DNA from: Dichetophora obliterata
Lineage: Eukaryota; Arthropoda; Insecta; Diptera; Sciomyzidae
Direction of reading: 5' to 3'
NCBI GenBank assembly: GCA_963920525.1
Contig: OY986438.1
Location: 186,354,388 to 186,418,387, forward strand
DNA length: 64,000 nt
Made by a program: the position numbers and the translations under genes. The notes beneath the pieces are model-generated. The model was not told the origin of the DNA. It was given only the letters and a program-made list of their open reading frames with translations, and ran no database searches. Below, in pieces: positions 47,890 through 58,590 of this stretch; within the stretch, counting starts at the first letter, position 1, and the number at the start of each line of letters is the position of its first letter.

Positions 47890-48212
47890 AAGGCCATTCA
47901 CAGTTCGAATACGCTGGTCTGCCATTTGTTCGACTTGCTATTTGTACGCCAATTTACGAAAGCGTATTTTGCTTTGTTGTTGTTTTGCATACAAATGCAA
48001 ATACGCAGGCACGCGTAAATAAAAGCAGCCCTTGGACGTGTTTTTTGTACCTCGTATTTTTATGCTCTGTCTACAGCCGCATAATCACATACATCACAGG
48101 GTTGCACAATCTTTTTATACGACAGTCACATGGCGAGGTGCTCACATTTTGAACAATAACAAATTCTATAAATACGATTTGCCAAAAGTACGCTCAAACT
48201 GTGAACAGCCTT
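47890..48212. mobile_element. 323-bp MITE nested in E3
   Basis: The inward ends AAGGCCATTCACAGTTCGAA and AAGGCTGTTCACAGTTTGAG match at 16 of 20 positions. TA lies next to each end. Non-coding. Confidence 0.7.
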
Positions 48213-48615
48213 AATGATATCGATAAGAGTGGTCCAAAACAATCAAAAGTGAGAAAAATTTACCCACCATAATATGGGTTGGGCTCAGGGACAACACAAG
48301 ACATAACAACTAACCATGCGTTTACATATATCTAATCATACATTAGTTTTCAATCTACTTTTGAGTTGTCCTTTCGATAAGTTAACATCAAAAAAGCTAC
48401 AGCTGTTAACAAAGGTACTCATGCGATGTAAAGGAGCAGTAGCCATATAATTTGTTCTACTAAAAGGTAAGCAAAATTAAATTGTTAGCAATTCTACTGC
48501 TTCTACGGTTAGTGTTAAAATTTATAAGAGTTAGAAGTTCTGGTGAATCGAATACACCAGTTATGAGTTGGTGTAAATAGACGATATCTGCAGACTTCCT
48601 TCTCTCATTCAAAGA

Positions 48616-48825
48616 TTACATTTTTAATAGTTTTAAACGATCCTCATAAGGAGGAAGGTTTAAAGTGTCAGTTGCACTTAAGCCCCTTAGAGCAAACCGA
48701 ACAAAACGTTTTTGGATTCTCTCTATACGTTCAACATGTACATTGTAACTTGGGGACCAAACTTGACTTGCATACTCTAAGTGAGGTCGCACAATTGCAT
48801 AATACAGCGTTGTAGTTGTGATCAT
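48616..48825 (-). pseudogene. LINE reverse transcriptase C-terminal fragment
   Basis: Reads LYYAIVRPHLEYASQVWSP, then HVERIERIQKRFVRFALRGL and LPPYEDRLKLLKM. This is the conserved segment after the RT palm in jockey/CR1-type LINEs (VRPhLEYAs.vWsP, IE.vQ+rf). It is open for 70 codons but lacks everything upstream and downstream, so it is a fragment inside E3. Confidence 0.85.
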
Positions 48826-49582
48826 ACTATTAAATACAGTACAGAAAATTTTTAAATATGAGTTAGTATACGAAAAGTTTAAACTATAAACCTCAAGGTT
48901 TAAAAAAATGCAGTAATATTTTAGTGGAACTAAAATTTAGTCCAAGATTTCTCACCGTGTACAGTTAAATATCTGTTTTAGTCTTTAATTCACAATTTAA
49001 TTAAAGATTCAGTAAATACCTAGAAGCTAAGAAATAAAGTTAAATGTTAACCCTTAACTCTTTAGAAACGGGCCGATGTTCTCACACATGGGCCAATTTA
49101 AATCTAATTTTTTTTCTAATTTTAATGAGATACCGTTAATTTTGCGACATCCGACTTAAAGATGCCATATGGCAACATCGTCCTTATTTGGTTAACATAT
49201 TCCTTTTGGGCCGACCTCAAAGTATTTTGATTGACATCACGGCAAAAATTACAAAAACTGTTGCTGTCTCTTCACGGAGAAAACTGTTTGCTAAATTTGT
49301 GTTGTATTTGAGCAAAACTTGCGCTTGAATCTCATTCACTTCAAAATTATGCTAGATTTCAGCAAAAACTTATCAACATTTGCTATTCCAGTTTATAATA
49401 ACTAAGCAAATTTTTGATTAAATTCAAGCAAAATTTTACTAAGTAATTTTCTACTTAATTCAAGCAAATAATTGCTAATATATTATAAATTGGAATAGCA
49501 AATTTTGATTACTTTTTGCTAAAATCTTGCATATTTTTGTAGTGAAATAATTATTAACACTAAATCAAATTGAAAAATTACC

Positions 49583-49655
49583 ACAATCTGGAGATTTGAA
49601 CCTCGGCCGCGTGAGAGTAAGTGCATGGGCCTATCCATTCGTCCATCGCAATTGT
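49583..49655 (-). repeat. tRNA-like 73-nt module in E2
   Basis: On the minus strand it is exactly 73 nt between acaat and attgt ends that pair with each other. The A-box region is tggacgaatggataggc and the B box gaggttcaaatctcc. It aligns along its length with the E1 module (15608-15680), differing at about a fifth of positions. The following text (ggtaatttttcaatttgatt) is also shared. Confidence 0.65.
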
Positions 49656-49764
49656 TACCAAATCGTCGCCTAATTTTTTTTAATGAAGAATAATCGTGTG
49701 CTCGTGAGCTTAGAAGAAATTTGCTTGAATTAAGTAAAAATTTGCTATTCGAGTTTATAATAAC

Positions 49765-51697
49765 TAGACCGCGGAATTAAATGCAATATTTATTTTAAGT
49801 CTGATTGAAGTCAAGTTTTGGATTTGCATTGATTTTGACTTCATACATGCATTTATTACTCCATATCTATGATATGCAAATTTTATGCTAAAGCATATGC
49901 AAAAATTATGCTGCATACTTTTTGCTTATGCAGTAATAAAAATGGTCTAAATTTATAATATTTCCAAATTAATTGAAATATCCATGAAGTTTATTGAAAA
50001 AAAATGTTAAAAATGCAAAAATTACTTTATTACCTTCAACAGATTATTATGTTAACTAGAAATCGCCAGTGGTAGAATTCGACCTTTTCACTGTGACATT
50101 CAACCTTTTCACTGTGCTTTCGTTCTCAGATGACCGTAGAACAAGTTGAAAAATTATCTATTTCTATTTTCAGTTTGCCGATCAGTGCTAAGCAACGACT
50201 TTTCATACAAAAATACTTTGTACTGAGGAAATCTACAGTTTTCGAGATATTGCAATAATTTTGATGTCATAATAACGAACAATTTTTGAATACACTATCC
50301 GTGAAAAATATTACCAAAAAAAAGCTTTCGTATACCGTATAAAGTCAACCAAAGACTTTTCATACAAAAATACGTTGTACTGCGAAAAGCTACAGTTTTC
50401 GAGATATCGTCATAATTTTAAAGTAAAAATAACGGAAATTTTTCAAAGTTTACTGTTTGTACAAAATTTTACAATCCGAATATATATTCGCATATGTTAC
50501 ATAAAAAAATGCTTATTGTAGGGTATCCGTAAGAGATAGCGAGAAAGTAAACATTTTGTACATATCAGCAATGTCTAAAATTTCCTCTTACACCGCTTTC
50601 TTTCATCTCTTACAGCTTAGCTTTTATTTAAGAAATTCTGTTTTGAGCACTGATATTTCAGGTCAAAGGTCACAAAAAGTATTCTCCCTACTCTTATTCA
50701 TTTCAATGAAAAATTATCCAAATCGGTTGAGAAACACGGGAGAAACTGGTACTGAACTGTTTTTCCTACGCCTATTTATGTATAGATAATCTGTTCAAAA
50801 TGATGTTCTATAATTCATATTACAATATATTATAAAAACTTCTTCTAAGTAGTCGATAGTGAAATTTTTACGCTTTTCAGAAAATATCATTTTGTATGCG
50901 GTGAAGCTTCTTTCCACATCACATGAAGGCAAGGATGCATACTTAAATTTAGGAACATATTCGCCAGCTATTTTCATGTATTAAAATTTTTTAATACAAG
51001 TCTATTTTTTTCTTTTTCCAATAAATAAACATAAAACTAAATATTCTCTTAATGTTGGTTTCAGCTAAGTAGCCATAAAACGCTGCACCATTTTGATGTT
51101 CAAATTTCTCGCGCAGTTCTTTCATCATTTGAAACATATCCAAGATATCCAGTAAACTCTTAAAAGTAGAGTGCTTTCAGCGGGCGGCTAAGACAAAAAA
51201 AAATTGATTAACAATTTAGACGGGCTGATTTGTTCGTACTTAGAAAATCAAAAATATTTTCAACACGTAAAATTTATATAAAAAATAGTACAAAAAACAG
51301 TACAAAAAACAGTACTTTTGCGTACTGTCTTGGGTGCATGTCATAAAACAGTATATTGTCCAAAAAAACAGTACTGTACTGTTTAAAAAAGCGCATCTGG
51401 CATCCCTATCCTGTACCCTCTGAAAACATTCATGTCTATGATAGAAGTTACGAACATACATTTGCGATTAAATGGACTTGCATAAATTCTGCATATGCAT
51501 ATAATATGCAAATACACAATTTTTTAATTTACATATGCACTTAATATATGCATATGCATTTTCTATGCAATATGCAAATATGCAAAAATTGTATTATGTT
51601 TTCCGAGATAGAATTTCTCGGAACGCATATCTGTGTCATCGAAATTGTTTTGTGATCATTCAATACAAATATGCAATTTCATATTTTCCGCTGTCTA
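49765..51697. mobile_element. hAT-superfamily transposon nested in E2, with 8-bp target duplication
   Basis: The ends TAGACCGCGGAA and (inward) TAGACAGCGGAA are flanked by the identical octamer ATAATAAC (49757-49764 and 51698-51705), the hAT signature. Both subterminal regions are full of atatgcaaat words. The minus-strand fragment at 50795-50977 is a hAT dimerisation domain. Internally decayed. Confidence 0.9.
50795..51180 (-). pseudogene. hAT transposase C-terminal (dimerisation) remnant
   Basis: Minus-strand frame YVPKFKYASLPSCDVERSFT, then YKMIFSEKRKNFTIDYLEEV and FIIYCN, which fits the hAT C-terminal dimerisation motif (SCDVERSFS.YK.il...R..ft.enl). Upstream, at about 51160-51060, LLDILDMFQMMKELREKF fits the preceding helix. 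Stops separate the parts and no catalytic core is visible. Confidence 0.75.
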
Positions 51698-52099
51698 ATA
51701 ATAACTTAGCAAATATTTGCTTGAATTAAGTAGAAAATTGCTTTTGCAGTTTGTAATAACTTAGCAAAATTTTGCTTGAATGTAATCAAAATCTTTCTTT
51801 TTCCTAAATACATGAGGAGTGATTTCAATTTAGCAATCTTTTTCTCAAATCACACCGTGATTGAGCAAAGTTTTGTTGATTTGCTTTTAAGCAAAGTAAT
51901 TATCTCCGTGCAATAATATGGGCGTTATTGGAAAAAGTAGCCAATACCTCTTTTGCATCTCTCCTAAGATTCACGAATTGAACGAAAACCCTTACAGATC
52001 CCTACTAAGGCTCATTTTACCGGTGCTACTAAGGACCGAAATATTCCATGTGAGGCTCCTTCGAGAGAAAACCAGATAAACCTAACCTGTCCTAATATA

Positions 52100-52190
52100 A
52101 GACATAAACAAATTGGCCACTTCAGCCCTTGAAAGGACTTTGACTAAGCTTCTATTGTTCAATTGTGTTGTGTGCGTTTTAAAATGTTTG
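52100..52190 (-). mobile_element. SINE 3'-tail fragment
   Basis: Matches the tail of the SINE at 41846-41930 at about 80 percent over 80 bp (ggccacttcagcccttgaaa, gtgttgtgtgcg). Only the 3' part is present, which is typical of 5'-truncated retrotransposition. Confidence 0.6.
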
Positions 52191-52679
52191 AACAGAGACG
52201 TGCAGCGATGAACTGCAACTGCTTTTACACTCAGTACATAGTTGGTTTTTGTATGACTTCAATATCATTAATACCATGCAACATATTCTACGCCATCGAG
52301 CTCACTTACAACATCAAGCATGTTGCATTAGCCAATTGTACCAAAGTCAAACACTGTGTGATGTGTGCTTCGACTTCAGTGGAAAGTATAGATGTTTGCA
52401 TAGAATAATTATGTGTATAAACCACAGCGCACGAACGGCAATCGTTATAATTATGCATTACTTTGAGCTACTGCCTCGTGTACCATTGCAGGTTGATTTC
52501 AACTTCGGCTAAGCAGTGATACAAAAGTAAGCTTACGAACGACGAAATCAGCGCGTACACTGCATTTTTACTCAAGTGTTTGTAGTAAATAGCTCTATTC
52601 TATATTCATTCTATATTCATTCTATATTCATACTTCAGTATGAATAGAGTAAATAGTTTTAGGAAGTTTTAGGGGTAAC

Positions 52680-53440
52680 TTATTTCAAAGATGATGTCAA
52701 ACTTTAAAATTTAAGATGGCGGATAGAGTTGCCACCTAGATTTTTTTCATTTTTGCGTAATTTTGAAATTCTGACAACGGATTTGATTTCGAATATAATG
52801 TCACAGTTTTAAAATTTAAGATGGAGGTTAGGGTTGCCACCTAAATTTTTACCACAGTATTGCCACCTAATAATATTTTTTTTAAGAGTTTTAAACATCA
52901 TTTATCAGTGTTAAGGGGTCGCTGATTTCGAATATAAAGTCGGAATTTTAAAATTCAAGATGGTGGATAGAGTTGCCACCTTAATTTTTGTAGTTTTATG
53001 AATTTGGGGCTGGCAAAAAAAATTACACCAAAAATGAGTCGCTAAATTCGAATCCATTATCAGAATTTCAAAATTATAAAATTTTGAAATAATAGGGTTG
53101 CCACCTAACAATATGTCTTTTCAAGAGTTTTAAACGTCATTTATAAGTGTTAAGAGGTCGCTGATTTCGAATCTAAAGTCAGAATTTTAAAATTCAAGAT
53201 GGTGGATAGGGTTGCCACCTTGATTTTTGTAGTTTTATGAATTTGGGGCTGGCAAAAAAAAAATTACACCAAAAATTGGTTGCTAAATTCGAATCCATTG
53301 CCAGAATTTCAAAATTATAAAATGTTGAAATAATAGGGTTGCCACCTAATAATATGGCTTTTCAAGAGTTTTACACGTCATTTATCAGTTTAAAACTCTT
53401 GAAAAGACATATTATTAGGTGGTGACCCTATTATTTAAAA
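52680..53440. repeat. 240-bp tandem array ending in a palindrome
   Basis: Units carrying gagttttaaacgtcatttat, then ggtcgctgatttcgaat, a gatggtggatagggttgcc phrase and ggctggcaaaaaaaattaca start near 52871, 53110 and 53351. A shorter related unit lies at 52680-52860. At 53388-53430 the array reverses: the text turns into the complement of its own taataatatggcttttcaag segment, giving a stem of about 45 bp with a 13-nt loop. Confidence 0.85.
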
Positions 53441-53733
53441 ATTTTGAACAATTGAACAAAAGTTGTAGCTTTATTAAAGATCTGCATGCATACAAAATCT
53501 TATCAAAATCAGTGATTGAAGGTGTTTTATAGTAAAATGGCGTCTGATATAATTTCTTAAAAAACTAAATTTAATAAATATCTTTAAAAATTTACTAAAA
53601 AATTTTATTGCTCACTCAATTAAACTTTAGAATTTATTTTAAAAAAGAATTCAGCTCAATTGAATCATTAGCTTATGAGCTACAAGCTCTCAAAAGTCAC
53701 GCAAAGTAACTGCAATGTCACTGCAAATACTTT

Positions 53734-54560
53734 GTGTACGGAGAAAAAAATAAGCGTTGGTTTTTTTATGCAGGAGTTACGCTTTATGTCTTTGTTTTGT
53801 TGCTTGTAAATGACCATACTTACCATTGCATACCAGAAGTTGAAAAGACCCTACGCTGGTTATCAAACCAACAACTCGAAAATGCATTATTGTGGTCTTA
53901 CGACAGGCTCATACACAGTTGGCTTCAATGTTGCAAGTATGTTCGACACAACAATCGCAGCGCTTGCGTAGTGCGGTCAGACTGTAAGCCGATACACATT
54001 GCCTGCATTCAGCGGAAAGAACTGTTCCACATCTTTCGGGATGAATGGTATGCTCTCACAGAACATGTTCCTTGAGATGTCACAATTTATATAGCGAAAA
54101 TATTTTATGCTACTTCGCTACTTGAGCACTTTTTCGGCTAGAATGCGGCCATTGACTGCGACTAAGCGACGAACGCCAATTGTCAAAAAATGGAACGCAT
54201 GTTTTCTTATGAAAATGTATTTTTTGAAGACGGCACGACAAAGAGAGAACACGACCACAATTGCTGCTGCCGCAGACTTCAATCCACATATTTCTAATTT
54301 GATAGACGACAAGAGCGAACTAGCAGAGTTTGTTTATGTTTTGTACGAAATACAGATTGTCGCTGTTGCGTTCATTATAATCAAGTCGTCGAGAATACTG
54401 CGACATTTCTCTCTGACGGCAAGTTTTTGTTTTGTCGGTGAACGACTGTTGCAGTCAATGTGCATCGGCTATGTCACTGTATTTGTTGAGGGTAGATTGC
54501 AAGTAGCGAAAATGCCATCGCTTGCAGATCACTGTGTTTGAACACATCCGCGGTTTACCT
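53734..54560 (+). other. Unidentified less AT-rich segment with two ORFs
   Basis: ORFs of 113 codons (53734-54075) and 144 codons (54107-54541) follow each other with base composition closer to fly coding DNA than the flanks. I recognise no domain. The first starts within a tgtacggagaaaaaaat phrase that resembles a CACGGAGA-type TIR, but no partner end was found. Splice sites are not evident. It could be a decayed gene or an unknown repeat. Confidence 0.25.
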
Positions 54561-54789
54561 TGTCTGCAGTGATCTAATATGGGATTCACATATACGATAT
54601 TTGTATATTTGTATGTATAATTTACGTTCTTACTATGATTAATCCCTGAAGGAAATGTCAATAGTAAAACTGTACTGATTCACTATTGACTTCGTCACCA
54701 GTACTACTGACCAGTTATATGACATACAATGCTTTCTACTGTAGACATTTACATGGGCTTGTCATTGCGAATCCACTAGTTCCCTTAGT

Positions 54790-55010
54790 ACTATTGACTA
54801 GGTAGTTCTAATGGAACTACATGGAGACATTGGAACCATAGATTCACTAGTTCATTTTAGTAATTCTAGTCAACACTTTTTGAACTTTTTATAATATTTT
54901 CATACTAGTAGAACTATTGACTAGGTAGTTCGTATGGGGACATATGGAGACATTGGAACCAGAGATTCACTAGTGCATTTTAGTAATTCTAGTCTACACT
55001 TTTGGAACTT
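54790..55010. repeat. 122-bp subterminal direct repeat
   Basis: Two units carry attgactaggtagttc, then atggagacattggaacca, gattcactagt, and ttttagtaattctagtc. The marker lies at 54793 and 54915. Words actagt and ctattgac/gtcaatag recur, including outside the units at 54655-54690. This resembles subterminal binding-site arrays of CACTA elements in placement only. Confidence 0.7.
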
Positions 55011-55201
55011 TTTGTTAAATTTGCACACTACACCATTTCCAATTGTATTCTAAAATTTTCAAAATAAATTTTAAAATTGTCTAAATATATTTTATAATTT
55101 TCGAAATGAATTTTGAAACTGAATTTTAAAAATTGTGTACAAAAAAAAATTGGACAATTTTAAAATCCATTGGCACAATTTTAAAACTTCAAACAAGTAC
55201 A

Positions 55202-55207
55202 TTTATT
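55202..55207 (-). terminator. Possible poly(A) signal
   Basis: AATAAA on the minus strand about 275 nt after the stop of the DUF4806-like gene. It is the nearest downstream exact match I see. In such AT-rich DNA the hexamer has little weight alone. Confidence 0.25.
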
Positions 55208-55482
55208 TTGTTAATATTACATGTTTATTAAAGAGACAAAAATAAGGTTAGTTTCTTAAAAGTAAAAAAAGGTACGAATTCAGTGTTACAGTCTTTTTGT
55301 ATCGGGTTTTTAAGATTTAAAGCTTGTTTTACAAGTCTAGGTTTCTTATTAAATAATAAACACAGCTTATTAATAGCATAAAAGTAGCACATATGATTTT
55401 GTACCAAATTGTTTCAAAATAAAAAAAGCTCATTTTCTCCAAGGCTGGCGAAACCTTTTAGCATTTTGAATTGATATAAAAA

Positions 55483-56644
55483 TTATTGTTCTTTGTCAGA
55501 AGAGTCGCCTTCATTTTCATGTTGTTCCTTATTTTTGAAGTTGCTGCGGCTGGTTTGTTTAAAATATTTTTTTTTCTGTCGTTGGAAAGCTGCTCTTAAT
55601 GTTTTGTCAGAAGATTCACTGAAAGTTGATATAGCATCTGGGTATTGAAAAAAAAAAAAATATTTTGAAATATAAAAAAAAATTAAAACCTCGTTTAAAA
55701 AATTGTTTACCTATCAAAGCCTTGAACACATTGCCGTAGTCCCGTAATCGCTTTTTGCCGAAAGTTCCGTCAACATTAAAGTTCATTATAATATCGTGAC
55801 CAAATATCTGATGTAGGTTTCGTTCAGCATTACCACCGAGAAGTACCTTTATTTGCCGTATCTATAAAATATAAATCAGAAATTTTTAAAATTGTTTGTT
55901 GATTTTGTTTCACAGTACAGTAAAACACTTACATATGGATCTGCATGCGTCGCTAAAATAGCGTCAAATTCTTTCAATTTTTCCGCGGTGTTAATTGGAA
56001 ATATGTCCATTATATTTTTGGCAACTGCGTTTTGGGTAACTATGCGATCCAATAAAACTCTATGTTCCGCCAAAATATCAACTAAGGTGTTATATTGCTT
56101 CTGAGCAGCATCTGAAAAAAAATATATTTATTAATAAGATACATGGATGGAGTTTCTCACAAAATTTCTTCAAGGGCCGAACTAAAACCAACAGCCAATG
56201 TTTGAACGAAAAACTTTTTCCAAAGCTTTTAGCTCTTACTGCAGAAGTTTTCAATAAGAGTTTCTATCTGAAAATCTCTGCGAAAAGCATAAAACACTAT
56301 GGCTTCGCCACTTTGACATGGTTTTTGATCTTTATTACCCGTAAAGGCTCAACAATAGGGTGGTCCTTATTTTAAAAATTCTGGATGCTGCTTAACAAGT
56401 CCAGTGTTACGGAGTAGCAAAAATTTTCAATAAAAGACCTCTCTACACAACAGCCGTTCTTATACAAACCTTTATTTAAATCTATTTTTTTTGACAGTTC
56501 TTCGCAGCCATGACACTTTTGATTAACTTGAAAAAAAAAAATTTTGTTATCAGTACAGTATATAATGGTAACATAGAAAAAATTACCTTGTTGTGGAAAA
56601 TACTTTAGTTTTCCTTTGGAATGTTGGGCATCATTGTTCGACAT
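55483..56644 (-). CDS. DUF4806-like protein, five exons, 199 codons
   Basis: Exons (minus): 56644-56587, 56526-56470, 56111-55933, 55861-55711, 55637-55483. Introns of 60, 358, 71 and 73 nt all begin GT and end AG (gtaatt...caag, gtttgt...tttcag, gtaagt...atag, gtaaac...cccag), and phases 1, 1, 0, 1 join without a stop. The start MSNNDAQHSKGKLKYFPQQ is followed by CHGCEELSKK. A predicted coiled segment (QYNTLVDILAEHRVLLDRIV) precedes a core with IFPINTAEKLKEFDAIL, VLLGGNAERNLHQIFGHDI and FGKKRLRDYGNVFKALI. These match the layout of insect DUF4806 proteins (FPI.t.e.l..fd..L, GG......i, gK.aF). The tail is basic then acidic (FQRQKKKYFKQ, ENEGDSSDKEQ). Function is unknown. The location suggests a partner of the transposase, perhaps DNA-binding. 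It appears intact. Confidence 0.7.
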
Positions 56645-58521
56645 TGTTCTGGAAGGCAGGCGTGTAGAATTGGAATTATTACAAAATTTGTATTAAAAGG
56701 TAAGGATAAAAATTTATACTGAATATCATTCATAACAAAATTTTCTTTTTCGCCTAAAAGAAAATTTGTTTTGAAAATGCCTAATTCACAAGAATCGAGG
56801 GGCTCTTGGAAAAAACTCTCTAAATCAAGCAAACGCCGTCCTTCAACGTAAATGATATCGTTTTCTTTTATTATTGCTTCGATTTTTATAGGAATATCTG
56901 ATTTAACTGACCAAACATTATTGGGTTCTTTGCAAGAAATTAAGCAATCATTGATAAAAGCTTCCACAATGGCACCTTGTTTGTACTTTAACTTTTCTGT
57001 TTTAGTTTCAACATATACTAAGTGTTTTTCTCTTTGCACAATTTGTTGAAGAATTGACGATGGTTTTCGAACATGTCTTTTTAAAATTTGTAATTTATTT
57101 TCAAAATCGTATGCCGAAAATGACGTTAGAGGTCCATACAATTCTGCGCTGGATGCTATATGCAATAGGCTGTGCACATTAAAGGAAACGCTGTCTGCAC
57201 CGAATACAATAGGGAAATTTTCAACAAATAATTCAAGTAGATCATTACCTACATTTATATTATTGTTAACATGTCGTGGATTACTCAGTAGCCTATAAGC
57301 GCAATGTAAGAGCAAAAATTCATAAAAAATATCTTTGTGTATTTGATTGTAAAGTACAATTACTCCTGTGTAGGCGAGAAACTGATGAAATTCAGTGGCC
57401 TTCCAATTATGTATTTCATCTAAAGATCTAGGTTTCCGTGGAAACTCCTTGGGAAAAAATTTTCTTAATTTTACGAGATCAGTAGATATTTTCGAGACAT
57501 TTGCTTTTGGAGTCGTTTCTTCTGTTCTATTTTTAATGATTCGAATAAGCATTTTTCTTGTAACCCCAAGATCGATAAGGTGCATACTGTCTAAAGGAGT
57601 TTGCGTTACCATATTAAAACCTATTTCTTCGAGGGGAGTTTTTTCATTTTTGAATTTTTGGCTATGATGCCTTTGATATTTTCTTAAAGAAAAGTCTTCG
57701 TCGGAAATTAAAGTGCCACTGACAGTTTTATATGTTAGCACATTGCCAATTTTTTTTGATACTTGTGTGCACTTAGTACAACCATGTGATGCAGTATGAC
57801 CTGGGACACCACAAACGAAAGCCTTAGCCGGCGTGTCGCATGTTAAACAGCGAAAAACAATGTGAATTTTCTTATCATTTAAAATAAATCCATCTTTAAG
57901 CGAATGAAATTCTTCGACAAAATTTTTGAAAAACTCTTTAACACAAGTCGGTTTGGTAAGTCCTACATATATACCTACAGGAAAAGGTTTCACTTTCTCT
58001 TTTAAATTTACGATCTTCAAAAGAATTGGCCACAACTGGATTCGCGAACTTTTAAATAATGGGATTCCGTCGATGTTTATATCCAGTTCAATTTTGTCAT
58101 AGTTTTTCAACACGTCTCCAACTTTTTTTAGTTGATTTTGGATTCCAATGTGGCAATAACTTCCAGGGAGAACTTTTCTGACTGAAACTTTACACCTTTT
58201 GCCCAACAATGCTGCAGCTGAAAGCGGAACCTGCAGGCCATCCTCCTGTAATATGGCCAGCAGCTTCTCCAAACATTTTCTGGATGGTGCTGTCTCAATA
58301 TACCAATTTTTTATTTTTTCGCGTAAATTTAATTTTGGAGTCGACAAATCTTCAAAATATTGCTCAAAATCTTCAACAGGCTCTTCCAAATTTTCAGCAG
58401 GCTGCACAAAATTGCTTAAGTTAGAACTTTCACTCAAAATGGTTGCTTCTTTTTCATTATTTTTATTTTTATACAAAATTTTTTGCTTTATCACAAGTCT
58501 TTTGTAATTTCTTTTGCTCAT
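56605..58521 (-). CDS. TNP2/CACTA-like transposase, 638 aa
   Basis: A single uninterrupted ORF from ATG 58521 (context accATGag). A Lys-rich N terminus is followed by DINIDGIPLFKSS (residues 147-159), the family's DG motif. RCLTCDTPAKAF (224-235) leads to a His/Cys group GHTASHGCTKCTQ (241-253) that may bind zinc. TPLDSMHLIDLG (308-319) carries Asp/His/Asp. VHSLLHIASSAELYGPLTSF (449-468) and FENKLQILKRHVR match the C-terminal half shared with DUF4218-type regions of TNP2 proteins. Many insect and cnidarian homologues share DG, CD.PAK and LD.MHL blocks; I place them with EnSpm/CACTA transposases on that basis, which is my inference. No stop or shift breaks the frame, unlike every other transposase in the window. 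Its last 40 bp overlap the next gene in a different frame. Confidence 0.75.
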   Translation of the reverse strand: MSKRNYKRLVIKQKILYKNKNNEKEATILSESSNLSNFVQPAENLEEPVEDFEQYFEDLSTPKLNLREKIKNWYIETAPSRKCLEKLLAILQEDGLQVPLSAAALLGKRCKVSVRKVLPGSYCHIGIQNQLKKVGDVLKNYDKIELDINIDGIPLFKSSRIQLWPILLKIVNLKEKVKPFPVGIYVGLTKPTCVKEFFKNFVEEFHSLKDGFILNDKKIHIVFRCLTCDTPAKAFVCGVPGHTASHGCTKCTQVSKKIGNVLTYKTVSGTLISDEDFSLRKYQRHHSQKFKNEKTPLEEIGFNMVTQTPLDSMHLIDLGVTRKMLIRIIKNRTEETTPKANVSKISTDLVKLRKFFPKEFPRKPRSLDEIHNWKATEFHQFLAYTGVIVLYNQIHKDIFYEFLLLHCAYRLLSNPRHVNNNINVGNDLLELFVENFPIVFGADSVSFNVHSLLHIASSAELYGPLTSFSAYDFENKLQILKRHVRKPSSILQQIVQREKHLVYVETKTEKLKYKQGAIVEAFINDCLISCKEPNNVWSVKSDIPIKIEAIIKENDIIYVEGRRLLDLESFFQEPLDSCELGIFKTNFLLGEKENFVMNDIQYKFLSLPFNTNFVIIPILHACLPEQCRTMMPNIPKEN

Positions 58522-58581
58522 GGTATATTTTGTTTAAATTGTAAATTTATTCACCTTTAAAATTAACTTGTTCACTTTTTT

Positions 58582-58590
58582 TTATAAAAA
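58582..58590 (-). promoter_or_regulatory. Possible TATA box for the transposase gene
   Basis: TTTTATAAA-like element on the minus strand about 60-70 nt upstream of the ATG at 58521. The spacing allows a short leader. Weak evidence in AT-rich DNA. Confidence 0.25.

Larger units (their letters stand above)
47263..48962. mobile_element. TIR element E3 (GTACACGG...AGAAATCTTG) carrying a tRNA-like module
   Basis: The inward ends are GTACACGGCTAGAAATCTTG and GTACACGGTGAGAAATCTTG, with further matches beyond. The inside holds a tRNA-like block (47443-47515), a nested MITE (47890-48212) and a LINE fragment (48616-48825). Without the insertions it is about 1.1-1.2 kb. It does not encode a transposase. 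Confidence 0.65.
49272..51911. mobile_element. TIR element E2 (CACGGAGA) with tRNA-like module and nested hAT
   Basis: The ends are CACGGAGA (49273-49280) and TCTCCGTG (51903-51910). A perfect-looking palindrome around tttgctattcc...ggaatagcaaa spans 49378-49502. Phrases such as tttgcttgaattaagtara recur on both sides of the nested hAT. Without the hAT the element is about 0.7 kb. Non-coding itself. Confidence 0.6.

Noticed and set aside
52163..52512. Two overlapping ORFs of 81 and 87 codons
   Set aside because: Protein-like in composition but no motif, signal or splice site; not enough to call a gene.
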